A DNA stretch of 64,000 bases from Pyropia yezoensis (taxonomy: Eukaryota > Rhodophyta > Bangiophyceae > Bangiales > Bangiaceae), in assembly GCA_009829735.1 (NCBI GenBank), contig CM020618.1, forward strand, positions 39,222,894 to 39,286,893. The letters are read 5' to 3'. This document shows, one piece after another, positions 11,359 to 22,280 of the stretch. Within the stretch, counting starts at the first letter, position 1. The number at the start of each line of letters is the position of its first letter. The notes under the pieces were generated by a model. That model searched no databases, had not been told where the DNA came from, and saw only the letters and a program-made list of their open reading frames with translations. Made by a program: the position numbers and the translations under genes.

Positions 11359-13285
11359 TCAATTGTGTCGGCGACGGTCCCCGTCATACGACGGACTGCG
11401 GGAACGAATGTGGCGAACATTTGGTGCCACGGGCGGCTCCTTCTCGTCGTCTTCCTCGACGGAGCGCCGGCGCACGCCCAGAATGGCATTCAAGTCAACA
11501 CGGCGCACGCCCAGAATGGCATTCAAGTCAACACGACGAGGGCTAGCGTCCCGCACCTCCACCTCTGGATCCGACCGCAACTCAGCAAGCATGCTGTCCC
11601 GGACATAGTGCACCTTCTTCAAACGAGCCACCTTAAGAATCAAAGACTCCACGGCTTCCGCCGCGGTCATACCGCTCACACGGTGCAAAGCACCCTCGAG
11701 CTCGCCAATCTGGCGAGACCAACCAATGGCCAACGCCCCAGCCGTCGCCTTGCGCGGGACCATTCGTTCACGGAGCTCCTCCACCCAGTCTGTGCCCAAG
11801 AGGTCAACCGCGCCCACTCGGGCCCACTCGGACGGCCAAAGCGGCTCATGCCCACCGGAGCCAGAAGAAACGGGAGCACGTCCACTAGGACCCCCTCGGT
11901 CAACCGACCTGCCTCCAACCGGAGGAGAAGCCGAACAAGAAGAGGCCCGCGCCTTGCGGCGATGGTCGCGCCCACCAGCCGGCAGAACCACGAGCGACAA
12001 TTGTCGAGTCCTCGGGCATCACCCAAGAGGTGTCTGGCTTTCAGTCGAAGCTTCCACAAGGTTGGCGACATACAAAGCCATACTTGGCCGAGGTGTCAAC
12101 CTTGACGTAGACCTGGCGAGCCGCCTGACTGTGATAAGCACGACGACGGACGTCCGCCACTACCATGGACCACGGAAACTCGCTATGAGCTTGCCTCATC
12201 AAGCGATAGGCCGTTAGGCGCTCCTCGCCCCCGGGCCCACCGGCCAGACGCCCGTGGTCCAAGGCGTCTAGCTATTCCAACACCTGTTCGGGCAACCTGC
12301 AAAATAGTCCATTATGGACAAGCCAGTGCACCCAGGCCGTCAGCGAGAAGCAAAAGAACTCGTCGTAGACGACGCCCCATGCCGCGTTATCCGCGTTGGT
12401 AAGCTGAGTGGCTACGTACGGTACCGCCAACGGCGTCTCCTTGTACGGACCATAATCAGTCCACCAGGACGGACGCCCGGGCAACCAGCGCTTCAAGTCG
12501 AAGTAAGCCTTAGCGCGCGTCATGCTCGACGCCCAGGCCGGCACCAACAGGCCGCGACGCTCAATAACGAGCGTTTCCGCGATACGCCGATGGCGCACTG
12601 CCGTCGACGGGTCCCGAAAGGGATTGGGCACACTTGCCGTCGAAGGCCCATAACCCAACTCGGGCGGCTCCCAATCCGACCAAGCCTTGCCGGCTAACGT
12701 GGTAAGGTACCCCTCAATACCCGGCTCCTCAGCCATCGGAACATCTAGCCGATCGGCCAAAGTACGCTCCAGAAACACGGCCGTAGGCCACAGACGTCGA
12801 AGACGGCCTAAGTTATTGGCTGCCACGACAAACATCTCGGTACTCCCAACGCGGAAGCAAGGAGCCCAGGCTCATAGCCAATGACGGAACGGGTGAAGAC
12901 CACCACCGGCGCCATAGAGCAGAAGCTCATTGTAAAATGCAAGCACCTCATACGCCTGCCGAGCCGGCCCTTGACGACCAAAGTCGGGGTCACCATGTAC
13001 GTCCTTAACGGACTCGCTGGCGTAAAACGCCCTGCCCAAGGTGGCGTCCTGGCACGGCTCCAGGTCCGCCCAACGGGCGTCGCGAATACGCTTCAAGGCT
13101 AACAGCCGGTTCGTACGCGCCGCCGCCACCAATGGCGTGTCATCGACATAGCCGACGCCGTCGTCCGTTGACGTCGCCTCCGGGCTGCGGTAATACCAGC
13201 GCACCGCCCGATTGGCGCCCGCAACAATGTCGGCCGGCCCCACGGGGGCAGCACCCAGCCCAACTGGGGCAGTGCCATCCGCCAT
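11359..13285 (-). pseudogene. Convergent antisense gene of element C, broken
   Basis: It is read on the minus strand, tail to tail with pol of element C (40 bases apart). One frame runs from 13285 to 12041 with stops at 12872-12874 (TGA) and 12272-12274 (TAG), then the reading moves to another frame ending TAA at 11359. Similarity to the B antisense gene can be seen in order: a Trp/Tyr-rich central part (AAWGVVYDEFFCF against PAFRFYTGSCLRYF), then NGLFCRLPEQVLE against QGRLFHLPTGVRR, then a C-terminal helical part (GALAIGWSRQIGELEGAL against AALVGSARCFGGVLDRL). No domain is recognised. A Pro/Ala-rich N-terminus upstream of 13285 may exist but is too decayed to call. Confidence 0.6.
11468..11533. 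repeat. Two-copy 33-bp tandem duplication
   Basis: Bases 11468-11500 and 11501-11533 are identical. Within the antisense gene of element C this doubles the peptide VDLNAILGVRR without breaking the frame. Confidence 0.9.
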
Positions 13286-14017
13286 ACTGGCGTTCGACCA
13301 CTTGGTTAGTCACACGGTCACCTTGTCCTTGGTCTTGACTACCCTTGGCCGCCCTTGCCGTCGTCGCCGCCCTTGGCCGTCCTTGTGCCTTGACCTTGAA
13401 CCGCTCCAACGCGCAAGAAGAGTAAGCGGTCGAAAGACCCACACCGCGCCCTGCAACCGGCGGAACTGCCGTCAACCTAGCCAACTGGCCAGCCTCCACC
13501 CCCCCTCGCCGTCGGGCACTCTCACCGGTTGCCGAAGCCTAAGCCAGAAGTGCCGAGATTAGACGGGTGCGTGGCCAACCGGCCCGAGGTGCCCAACGGC
13601 GGAAACGTAGGCCCACGGCCAACTTGCCAACCATCCATGCACGCATGCACGGTGGCAACACCGTGCCGCAAGCTCAGCCGAGACGGGAACCGTGTGCACA
13701 GCACATAATGGGACAACGTGCACAGCACGCAATGGGCCAACGACCTGGTGGTCCAGCACCTGCACAACCAGCAGAACAACGTGCAGAGCACGTGCACGCG
13801 GCGACGGGAACTCCCGGAAGCCGCGCGGCCCGGCCCCTACTACCCCAGCGAGCAGCTGACCCCTGGCCAGATCGGCCCCACTAGCGCTTTACGCGCCACG
13901 TGGGTGGCGACACCCGAACAGCTCAATCGAGCCCGCCCACGCCAGTTCGGCCACCCGTCAAGGCACGACCGGTGTGCGATTTGCATCCGACACGACCTCG
14001 CTGGGACGGCTCGAAGC

Positions 14018-14031
14018 TTGGAAGGGGGGTA
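14018..14031 (+). other. Polypurine tract of element C
   Basis: The run TTGGAAGGGGGGTA sits immediately before TGTAGCG, the same arrangement as at the 3' LTRs of B and D. It marks the probable start of the C 3' LTR at 14032. Confidence 0.55.
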
Positions 14032-14289
14032 TGTAGCGTATCCGCCGTTCATACCAAATTCCGGTATTCACGAGCTTGTAGCCCCCCTGACTGGTGGCCC
14101 CAACCTTGTTGGTTTGGGATCACTTGTGGCTCGTCCTGTGGGGGACTACTTTTGTTTTGTATTTTCTTTCTGTCCTTGCTTTGGAGGGGTCTTTCGTATT
14201 GTTTGCCATGCTCGTAGCGATCGGCCTTTCGGCCTCCGCTCGGTTGCTCGACCGGCATGATGTTTCGCCTTTATCTTCAACGTGGGGGC
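14032..14289 (+). repeat. Probable 3' LTR of element C, first part
   Basis: Starts TGTAGCGTATCCG right after the polypurine tract. It is interrupted at 14289 by insertion of element B and should resume at 25046. I could not identify its far end, and the matching 5' LTR is not in the window. Confidence 0.4.
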
Positions 14290-14652
14290 TGTAGCACAAT
14301 GAGGATCCGTCGCACGTCCACTCTCAGGGAACACTCACCAAGGGGGATCGGCACCAACGTCACCGGGAGGCCAAGGTTGCTGTCCTTGGAGCGCAAGCCA
14401 CGGGACCAAGATGGGAGCCCAAATGGGAGGGGTTTGTTGTTCTACCTTGGCCGGCGGTGGATTCGCCGCCGGCCCCCACGTTATAAACCCTCGGAGACAC
14501 TACTAACTACCCTCCACCCCAAGATGCAAGTCCCTCTGGTCATACGTAACTTATAGATACCGTGACCAGTACGAACTATCAAATTGGAAGTTAAGGGTTA
14601 GAAGTAGCCCCCCTAATATTAGGGTTACAATACGGCCAACCATATTGCTACA
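14290..14652 (-). repeat. 3' LTR of element B (363 bp)
   Basis: Terminal inverted TGTAGCA/TGCTACA. It contains a TATA-like TTTATAACG on the minus strand near 14480. Nearly identical to 24677-25040. Confidence 0.95.
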
Positions 14653-14667
14653 TATCCCCCCCTTAGA
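14653..14667 (-). other. Polypurine tract of element B
   Basis: Read on the minus strand, AAGGGGGGGGATA abuts the TG of the 3' LTR. This is the expected plus-strand primer of reverse transcription. Confidence 0.85.
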
Positions 14668-15244
14668 TTCGGCCCGTCCTCGGGTCGAGTTGCATTCGGG
14701 TTACCGAATGTAAGTGGGTCGCGTGACCGTTTACCAGTCGGGTGGGGCTTTGCGCCCCGTCGCGACAGACACCCCTTTTCGAGGTTGTCTGAGGGGGGTG
14801 CCCCCCCTTTGTGTGGTACACACACGATCCGTTTTCCGGACCGTTAAATTCCCGATGCGGGTTCTGTTCACGACCCCCCTTTCCGAGGGGTGGTGCAAGC
14901 GGATCCGCCACCAGGTGTCTGGTGGTAGGGGAGCCCCTCTCGTGTTACCGAGTGAATGGGGGCGGCCGCTCCCGCTTTTCGCGGGGGCGGTTTCGGGGTG
15001 AACCCCTCTTGGTTGCCCCGTACGGGGGTGTGGCCCCGGCCCGCCCAGGTGCCTGGGTGGAGCCCGTTCGTAGCCTCGTGGGGCGCGGGTTGACCCGCGC
15101 GCCTGAGGCGCTTCACGTGGCCGTTTGTGGTCATAAGCGCGGGCGCCCGCGCTTCCCTGGCTCGTCCGCGCGAGCGTTCCTCGTACTGGGTCGAGCCGGC
15201 CTCGGCTTTTCTGCAAGGGGCGCCCCTGCCACCCCGGTTGCACC

Positions 15245-17614
15245 ATGTCGGACCCCCAGGTACCCGGGGGCGAGGACGACCTCCTGCCTGAAGAGGGGGA
15301 AGAGGTGATGGTGGACGACGTTCCCGTCTCCGCCACCGCCGCCGAGTGCTTCCTAGCGAGCTCGTCGGAGGACGAGGACGACCGGGTGACCGTTCGTGTG
15401 GCCCCGGACGGCGCGCCGGGCGGGTTGTCGTCTGTGTGTAGCGGCACGACGGCTCCGTCGGGTGGCGGACAACCGCGTGCAGCGGTGGCTTCTGTCGCTT
15501 CTCCTCCGGCGGCCCGGATGGCTTCTGTCGCCGGTACCGGCGTGGCTCTACCTCAAGACGGTGTCGCCGGCGTGGCGGATGGTGGTGTTGGCACCCCGTC
15601 CAGTCCGGCTGGTCAAGACGGCGCGGGTGCCCGCCCGGTTGGTGTGTCCGCTGCGGCGGGTAGCGGGTCTACCCGTGCTGCCCCCGTGGTACCCACGTCG
15701 GGTCCGGGTGGCGGCGATGCTCTGCCCGCGGTGCCGCGGGCGTCTGGTGGTCAAGGTGGGTCTACACCGATGGCTGTGGACTCCGGTAGTTACTCCGGGC
15801 GGGCGCCCGTCCTTCTTCTTCCTCCTCGGCCGCGTGCGACTCCGGCGCCGGCCCCTCTTCCGGTGGGGCACCCCCCGGCGCCCCCTATTCTTCCTGGTCC
15901 TGCCCGGGTTGCCCCGTTGGGTGGCGGCGTCGCCGTGGCGGCGGGTCAACCCGCCATGTCGATGTTCGACTTGGTGGCTCGGGTTCGAGGCCTGACTGTG
16001 CAAGAGTCAATGGAGTCCGATGGGCGGATGCGGATGGACTTCCACCTGCCCCATCCCCGTGGAGAGTCCTCCCGGCGCGTCAAGGTGGACCCGAGTTGGG
16101 AGCGGGAGTTGGTGCGGCTGGTCAACCAGCCGAACGCGGTGCGAGTGGAACACCATTGGATCCTGAGTCAGCCGGACGACCGGCATGCGCAGCTCTGGCG
16201 TACTCGGGTGGGACGGGGTGAGGTCTACCTCGACCCCGCCTTCGGGGTATGCGACCTGATTGCTCCCGCGTTGCCGCGGGAGATTGACTACCCGGCTAGT
16301 GCTCGGAGGATTGCGGCGGCGGCGGAGCCGGTTGCGTTTGGGGAGACGGTGGGCAGTACCGGTCGGTATCCGGACTTTGATTACTACCCGAGGGTATCCC
16401 CGTATCTGTCGTTGACGGCTCCCTACCCGCCTATGGCGGGGTTGAAGTCGGCGTCGAGCTGGCGACGTAACCATGGTGTCATGGCGGATGCGTTTCGCAC
16501 GGATATAACGTGTGCGTTGCAGACCGGCAACGGTCGTGCGCCGGTATACCCTCCCGTGCGCCCGCCGCTATGGCAGGAGGGGTGGGAACCCGCCCCTGCT
16601 TTCCGGTTTTACACCGGCTCCTGTCTCCGATACTTCGGGAGTGTGTTGGCCTCCCGGCCGGTCCACCCGTTGCAGGGTACCTTCACCCTTGAGGTTACCC
16701 TCGGGCAGGCGTCCTCCTTCTTGCTGTCCGTCCGCCGGCAGGGGCGCCTGTTTCATCTTCCGACGGGTGTCCGTCGGCACATCGCGCAGTTGGGTGTGGA
16801 CCTGATAGCTGCCAAGACCGGGTTGGCCCGGAAGTTTGAGGCCCTGCTGGCTGTTCACGATGCCGTGAACTGGGCTGGGGTGTTGGCCCTTCCCCCGTAC
16901 CGGGACCCGCAGGCTGGGGCTACCCCCTTGCCTCGTCACTCGTTGCGTATCCGGCGTACTCAGCCGGGTGAGCCTAGTTGCCATGGGTGGGCGTCCACCG
17001 AGGCCGTTCCTGACCTGGGTATTCCCATGGTTATCCATGACCCTCTTCAGGTCCTTGCCCCGTGGTTCGGTAACCCGATACCGGCGGCGGTTGGCCGTCG
17101 TCCCCGAGAGTGGGGCTCTGCGGGTGGGGAGCGTGAGGTGTCCCGTCGTCGGGCGGAGCCCCGCCGGGGTTACGGTGGAGCCCCTTCGGTAGGGTCCTAC
17201 CGAGCCTCGTATCAGGTGCCACCGGCTCCGGTGGTAGCCGTGTCGGCTCCTCTGGCTCCTCTGGCTGCGCCAGTGTCCGCTCCCGCCCCTGTCATACAAG
17301 ACGGGGGTCCCCGTCTCTGGTATGAGGGCGTTGACGCCCTTGTTGCCCGCGCAATGCGGGAGGGTCTCTCTGTTAGCTGGGGGGATATCCCCCCAGGTGC
17401 TGCGCTAGTTGGGTCAGCGCGTTGCTTCGGTGGCGTGCTGGACCGCCTCCAGAAAGCTCTGGAGGACGTGGAGGCTGGCCGCAGCACCCTCGTCCAGCTA
17501 TGCACCGAGGTAACTCGGGTGATTGACCGTCGTGAGATTGCCGACCGGTGGAGCACGGAGGTATACGCGCTTACGCGTGAGTGGCCTCCCTCGGGCAGTG
17601 GGTCTACCCACTGA
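15245..17614 (+). CDS. Convergent antisense gene of element B, 789 aa, unknown function
   Basis: This is a single uninterrupted frame on the strand opposite gag-pol, between pol and the 3' LTR. Residues 1-45 are acidic (EDDLLPEEGEE, SSEDEDD). Residues 45-230 are a low-complexity Ala/Pro/Gly/Ser region. From about 235 the protein looks globular: residues 240-330 match the element A antisense product, and later stretches (FRFYTGSCLRYF, RQGRLFHLPTGVRRHI near residues 470-520) match that of element C. A second Ala/Pro linker lies near 645-680. A charged helical C-terminus follows (VLDRLQKALEDVEAG). I see no transmembrane segment, zinc finger or catalytic motif. It stays open while gag-pol of the same copy has four stops. 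Some plant gypsy lineages carry antisense ORFs in this position, but I cannot link the sequences. Confidence 0.7.
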   Translation: MSDPQVPGGEDDLLPEEGEEVMVDDVPVSATAAECFLASSSEDEDDRVTVRVAPDGAPGGLSSVCSGTTAPSGGGQPRAAVASVASPPAARMASVAGTGVALPQDGVAGVADGGVGTPSSPAGQDGAGARPVGVSAAAGSGSTRAAPVVPTSGPGGGDALPAVPRASGGQGGSTPMAVDSGSYSGRAPVLLLPPRPRATPAPAPLPVGHPPAPPILPGPARVAPLGGGVAVAAGQPAMSMFDLVARVRGLTVQESMESDGRMRMDFHLPHPRGESSRRVKVDPSWERELVRLVNQPNAVRVEHHWILSQPDDRHAQLWRTRVGRGEVYLDPAFGVCDLIAPALPREIDYPASARRIAAAAEPVAFGETVGSTGRYPDFDYYPRVSPYLSLTAPYPPMAGLKSASSWRRNHGVMADAFRTDITCALQTGNGRAPVYPPVRPPLWQEGWEPAPAFRFYTGSCLRYFGSVLASRPVHPLQGTFTLEVTLGQASSFLLSVRRQGRLFHLPTGVRRHIAQLGVDLIAAKTGLARKFEALLAVHDAVNWAGVLALPPYRDPQAGATPLPRHSLRIRRTQPGEPSCHGWASTEAVPDLGIPMVIHDPLQVLAPWFGNPIPAAVGRRPREWGSAGGEREVSRRRAEPRRGYGGAPSVGSYRASYQVPPAPVVAVSAPLAPLAAPVSAPAPVIQDGGPRLWYEGVDALVARAMREGLSVSWGDIPPGAALVGSARCFGGVLDRLQKALEDVEAGRSTLVQLCTEVTRVIDRREIADRWSTEVYALTREWPPSGSGSTH

Positions 17615-17629
17615 GGAGTGCTATTGGTT

Positions 17630-18020
17630 GTGCGGGAGAGGGCCCCGGCAACCCTTATGGTAGCCGGGTAGTAGTGAGTATAAACTCATCCCCTTTGGGG
17701 GCATTGCTTGCCTCTGTTTGCTGCCCTGGGGAGTACCCCTTCTGGCTCAGTGGTGCCTTGCCTCCCGCCCAACTTCTTCCGGTTGGTTCATGCTTGGGGA
17801 GGTCATCCTCCCTCACTTTGTGTCTTGGCTTGGGGAGGTCATCCTCCCGTGTAAGCCCCCTAGTTACTTCGATATTATCGAAGTTAGCCTTTACCTTTAA
17901 GTTAACTTATTAAGGTTCAGGTTTTACTTAGTTACCTAAGCTTGACTCTACTTAGTTGCCTAAGCTTGGTTCGACTTAGAAACCTAAGTCTGATTTGACT
18001 TAGAAACCTAAGTCTGCCGT
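17630..18020. repeat. Hairpin-rich interval between the convergent genes of element B
   Basis: From left to right: a 20-bp unit (CTTGGGGAGGTCATCCTCCC) occurs twice near 17788-17848; a hairpin CTTCGATATTATCGAAG near 17866-17883; then four imperfect palindromes of the form CTTAGNNNCCTAAG at 17924-18015. The block lies exactly between the two converging stop codons, so a shared transcript-end or insulating role is possible. That role is inference. Confidence 0.6.
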
Positions 18021-18092
18021 AACCATGTCACACCCTACTTAGTAGGTATAAGCCTCACCCCCTAACAGCCGAAGTCGGTGTCGGTTGGGTTG

Positions 18093-21000
18093 TTACAGTA
18101 GGCGTCGTCGCCTCATGTAAGGCATGAGGAGTTGGCGGGGTATATTTGCCGCCTGTTCCCAGGTGGGTGAGTCGTATCCGACCCACATAACCTTGACGTA
18201 CCAGGGTCCTGGTAGGTCCGGGTCGGTGTGTCCGACCACGTTCTCTACTTGGTATGGAATCCCACCCGGTCCCACCGGGTCATCTGACCGGTGGGTTGTA
18301 AGAGCTTCATGTAGCAACCCAGCCGGTACCGGCTGAGGCTGTTCCGGCTTCGGAGCAGGTGTGACATCATTCACACTGATGCGTTGGATCTCCGTATCGG
18401 AGTGTAAGATAACAGAGTGGTCATCTCTGTGGAGAATCTGGTACGGTCCCTTGACCGGTTGCATGAGCTTGTTCCCCCGGAACTTCTGGTGTCTGATATA
18501 GACCCAGTCACCTGTTACCAGGGTTGCGTTGCGCACCCGTAACCGGGCGTCGAAGTTCTTCTTATATCGAAGTTGTGTTCTGTCAAGGGCACCCTTGAGC
18601 TTAGGAATCATCCACGATAGCTTGGCCAACCAAGCTAGGTGGATACGTTCGGCCGGTCGGCCTTTCGGTGTATCATACCGAGTGCACCTGCCTGGTGGCA
18701 GCGTCAGGTTACTGACGCCTAGTGGCATGACCCACTCCAGCGGAGCGATGTTCGTGCTCCGATGCGGCCTGGCATTGTATGCCAGGGTGAGTACGGACAG
18801 AAGCCTGTCCCAAGTGTTCGTGTGCTCTGCCACGTAGCACTGTAGCATCTTGACGATGGTGCGGTTGAACCGCTCCACCTGCCCGTTGGTTTGCGGGTGG
18901 TAGTCGGATGCCCGACGTGGTTCGATACCGAACATGCCCAGGACCTTAGTGCAGAATGCTGACGTAAGGTTTGCTCCGTTGTCGGAGAGGAGTTGCTTCA
19001 TGACTCCGTATGCACTGATCCAGTGGTCAACCACTGCGTTCATAATCGTGTATGCCGTATCATTCGGGATGGCTGCCGCTCGTGACAGCTTGGTGAATCG
19101 GTCAGACATGACCAGTATGTACCTGTTCCCTTCTTCCGTTACCGGAAGTGGCCCGAGTATGTCGATAGCGACTTGCTCGTTGGGCCCATCGGGAGAGAAT
19201 AGCTTCATGGCAGACGCCTGCCTATGTAGACTCATGCGGTTACGCGCACAGGGGTGGCATCCCCTTACGTGGTCGACCACGTCGACGGCCATTGCTGGCC
19301 AGTAGAAGAACCTTCGGATTGCTGCGAACATACGTGAACCCCCCGGGTGTCCGGCTGTGGGGTTCTCGTGTTCTCGTTCCATGACGGCTTGCCGTAAGGA
19401 CACGGGAACCACGACTTGATGTCGTCCATCGGCGGGTGCCCGCCGGTATATGAGTCCGTCTTCGTTCTCGGAGAAGATGCCGGCCGTACCGGCCAGGAGG
19501 TTAGCGCGATGACGTCTACAGTCGTCGTCATTGGCTTATGCCTCGCGGAAGTCCGCGAGGGTTAGTGGGCGTGCTCGGTGTGCCATGGTATGGTCAACCA
19601 TACCTTGGGTAGCGTTACCCACCATGCAGACCGGTACCACCGGGATGTCCTCGTCCACCGGGCGGGTATCCCCGCTCGGGGTGTCGAGTCGAGACAATGC
19701 GTCTCCGAGATGGTGGGTTGACCCAGCCTTATACACGGTACGGTAGTCGTGCTTGGCCATTTTTAGCCTCCATCGGGCTAGCCTCCCATGGCTATCGGAA
19801 TACTTGTCACCAAGGTTGAGGAGCCATCGTAGGGGTTCGTGGTCGGACCTCACGATGAACCTGGAGCCCTCCAGGTATGGACGGAGCAGTTGCACTGCTC
19901 ATATAACTCCGAGGCATTCACGCTCGGTGGCACTATAGTTACGCTCAGCCGGGTTGAGTGTCCGGCTGAAGTATCCTACCGGACGTAGGTCCGGGATAAC
20001 GTTATCGGTACCGATCAACGTTTCCCCCTGTAGCAGGGTGCATCCCACTTGGAAGTCGCACGCATCGACATCGATGACGAAGGTACCCCGTCGGTGCGGT
20101 AACGCAAGGACGGGTGGGGATAGTAGGGCTCGCTTCAGCGACTCGAATGCCTCCTCTTCGCTAGGCGAAGGGGGTTGGAGTACCTTGGGCAGGGTACTGC
20201 TCGTAAGAACCGTTAACGGTTTAGCTATCCGAGCGAAGTCCTTGACGAACCGTCAGTATACATTGCACATTCCCAGGAAGCTCTTGAGCTGCGTCTGGGT
20301 GTTAGGGAACCGGGCATCCCGGAGTGCCCGGGTATTGGCTTCGAGTACCCCTAGTTTACCAGGGGTTATCTGGTGGCCCAGATACTCGACCGTCTGTTGG
20401 AAGAAGGCGCACTTCTTCAGACGCAGGGTTACCCCGGCGTTCCTCAAAAGGGTGAGTACCTCGTCAACATGTTGCACATGGTCATCCATGTTACGCGAGA
20501 AGACGATGACGTCATCGAGGTACACTAGGCAGTTACGCCACTTCACCCCCGACAGTATAATGTCGATAGCCCGCTGGAACGTAGCGGGGGCGTTGGACAA
20601 TCCGAAGGGCATCCTTGGGAACTCGTACACTCCACTGTGACAGACGAATGCCGTCTTGGGGATATCCTCGTCCGCCACCGGGATCTGCCAGTATCCGGCA
20701 TTGCAGTCGATGGTGGTAAACACCGTAGCCTCCCCCAGGGAGTCGATGCATTCATCCATCCTTGGTAAAGGGTATGAGTCCTTCTTGGTAACCAAGTTGA
20801 GGCGTCGATAATCGATGCAAAACCGAGGGGTTTGATCCTTCTTCGGCACAATAACGACTGGGGCACCCCACTCCGACATTGAAGGTCGGATCACCTTAGC
20901 TTCACTCATCCTCTTCACTTCTCCATCAACGATCTCTCGTTGCATAGGTCCCGCTCGGTGCGGTTGTGACCGGGCGGGGCGTGCGCCTGGTACCAGGTCA

Positions 21001-22280
21001 ACACGATGTTGGGTTGCCCCAATGGTACCCAGGGCTCCGCCTGTCCACATGACGTCATGCTTTCTTAACATCCGTCGTACCCCTTCGGCTACGGAAGGGG
21101 GAAGGTGGTCGAGGCCAGCCTCGGCCAGTGCCTTCAATGCTTCTTGGTCCTTCGGCGGAATATCCGCCGGTAATGATGGTCGACTAGGCTTCCCGTCATC
21201 GGGTTGCTGTCGCTCGGTGGTCTCGGCGACCGCCAGCACCTCAAGTGGGTCCACTTGACCTTCCTTGTCAGGGGTAAGGATATCTCCTTCGTAGAGCTCG
21301 GCAATCCCGAGGATAGTTCCCTTCGGGAGGGTGACTGCCTTACGGCGATAGTTCGCCATCACTAGGAGGGACGACCCTCCTGATGGGAGGTCCATGAGAC
21401 CGTTGGCCATGGTCAACCTATGGCGCTTGTACGTCCGCAAGTTGGACTTGACTCTGCAGATGCCTGCGAGGTCACAGTTAACCGGGAGGACTGTCTCCGA
21501 CAACGGCTCAAAGCGAGTTCGCTTGGCCAACCGAGGTGTCTTCGGCTCGACACTTGCGTACACCTCAGCCACGTTAACGTGGCTCCCTTGTAGCGTCAGG
21601 TCCCTGACGATAGCCGTGTGTCCTCGCTTCGTCCCGTCGGCTTCTTGAAGCTCGACGGTCCTCCGGCCTGGCCGGATTGCATCAACGTGAACGTTGATGA
21701 AGGTGCACCCCAGTATGCAGGGCACCGATAGGGTCTCACACACCAGGAAGTCGACTTCCGTGGTGAGTTCCCCGATGGTCACCCGCAGCGACATCGCTGC
21801 GGTCGTACGAATGAGGCGACCATTCGCGTCCTTGATGGTGGGTCCCCGAGTCACTCTGACTCGCGGAAGCCACTTGTCCGGGAGGGTATCCTTCCGGATA
21901 AGGTTGGGTCCAGCCCCTGTATCCAGTACAGGGTAGTACGATCGTGTCGACTGGGGGTCAACCCCCAGTGTGGCTGATACCTTGAAGTTCTCCAAGGTAA
22001 ACAGCACGTGGCCTACACCGATATCCGGTGTAGCTCGGGCATCCTGAACAGGGCCCTTGTCTGGTTCCATGTGACGGGGCTTCCCGTCCTCTCCTCCCAA
22101 CCTTGGTGGTTGGTCATCAATCCCCTGACGCCGTGTCGTCGGGGCCGGAAGGTGTACCCGGGGGTTGATGCGGCGTCGGCTCAACCGCGCTCTCCGTGGG
22201 GCTTTCCCCGCGGTACTCCGGGGTGGCTTGCTTGGGTTACCCCAGCGCCCCCCGGTCATCCTTCCTCTTACTCGTTTCCC
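18093..22280 (-). pseudogene. pol: Element B Pol: protease, RT, RNase H, integrase, chromodomain
   Basis: It is read in the -1 frame from the slippery site at the gag end. The protease motif is YPVLDTGAGPNLI (about 21930). RT is complete: FCIDYRRLN, MPFGLSNAPATFQ and the catalytic YLDD (CLVYLDDVIVF, about 20520). RNase H follows. The integrase has its HHCC finger (HPGG, CHPCARN) and three acidic residues (AIDILGPLP, LLSDNGAN, NGQVERFNR). It ends with a chromodomain (YQVENVVGHTDP to SPTWEQAANIP) and an Arg tail. The frame stays the same throughout but is cut by TGA at 20253-20255, TGA at 19899-19901 and TAA at 19536-19538. There are no frameshifts. Each stop can be made by one transition from an Arg, Trp or Gln codon. 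Confidence 0.93.

Noticed and set aside
15548..17299. Minus-strand frames opposite the element B antisense gene
   Set aside because: They are shorter, Arg/His/Pro-rich shadows; the plus frame is the one with matches in elements A and C.
17924..18015. CRISPR-like array of short palindromic repeats
   Set aside because: The repeats are imperfect, spacers are short and similar to each other, and the setting is a eukaryotic retroelement.
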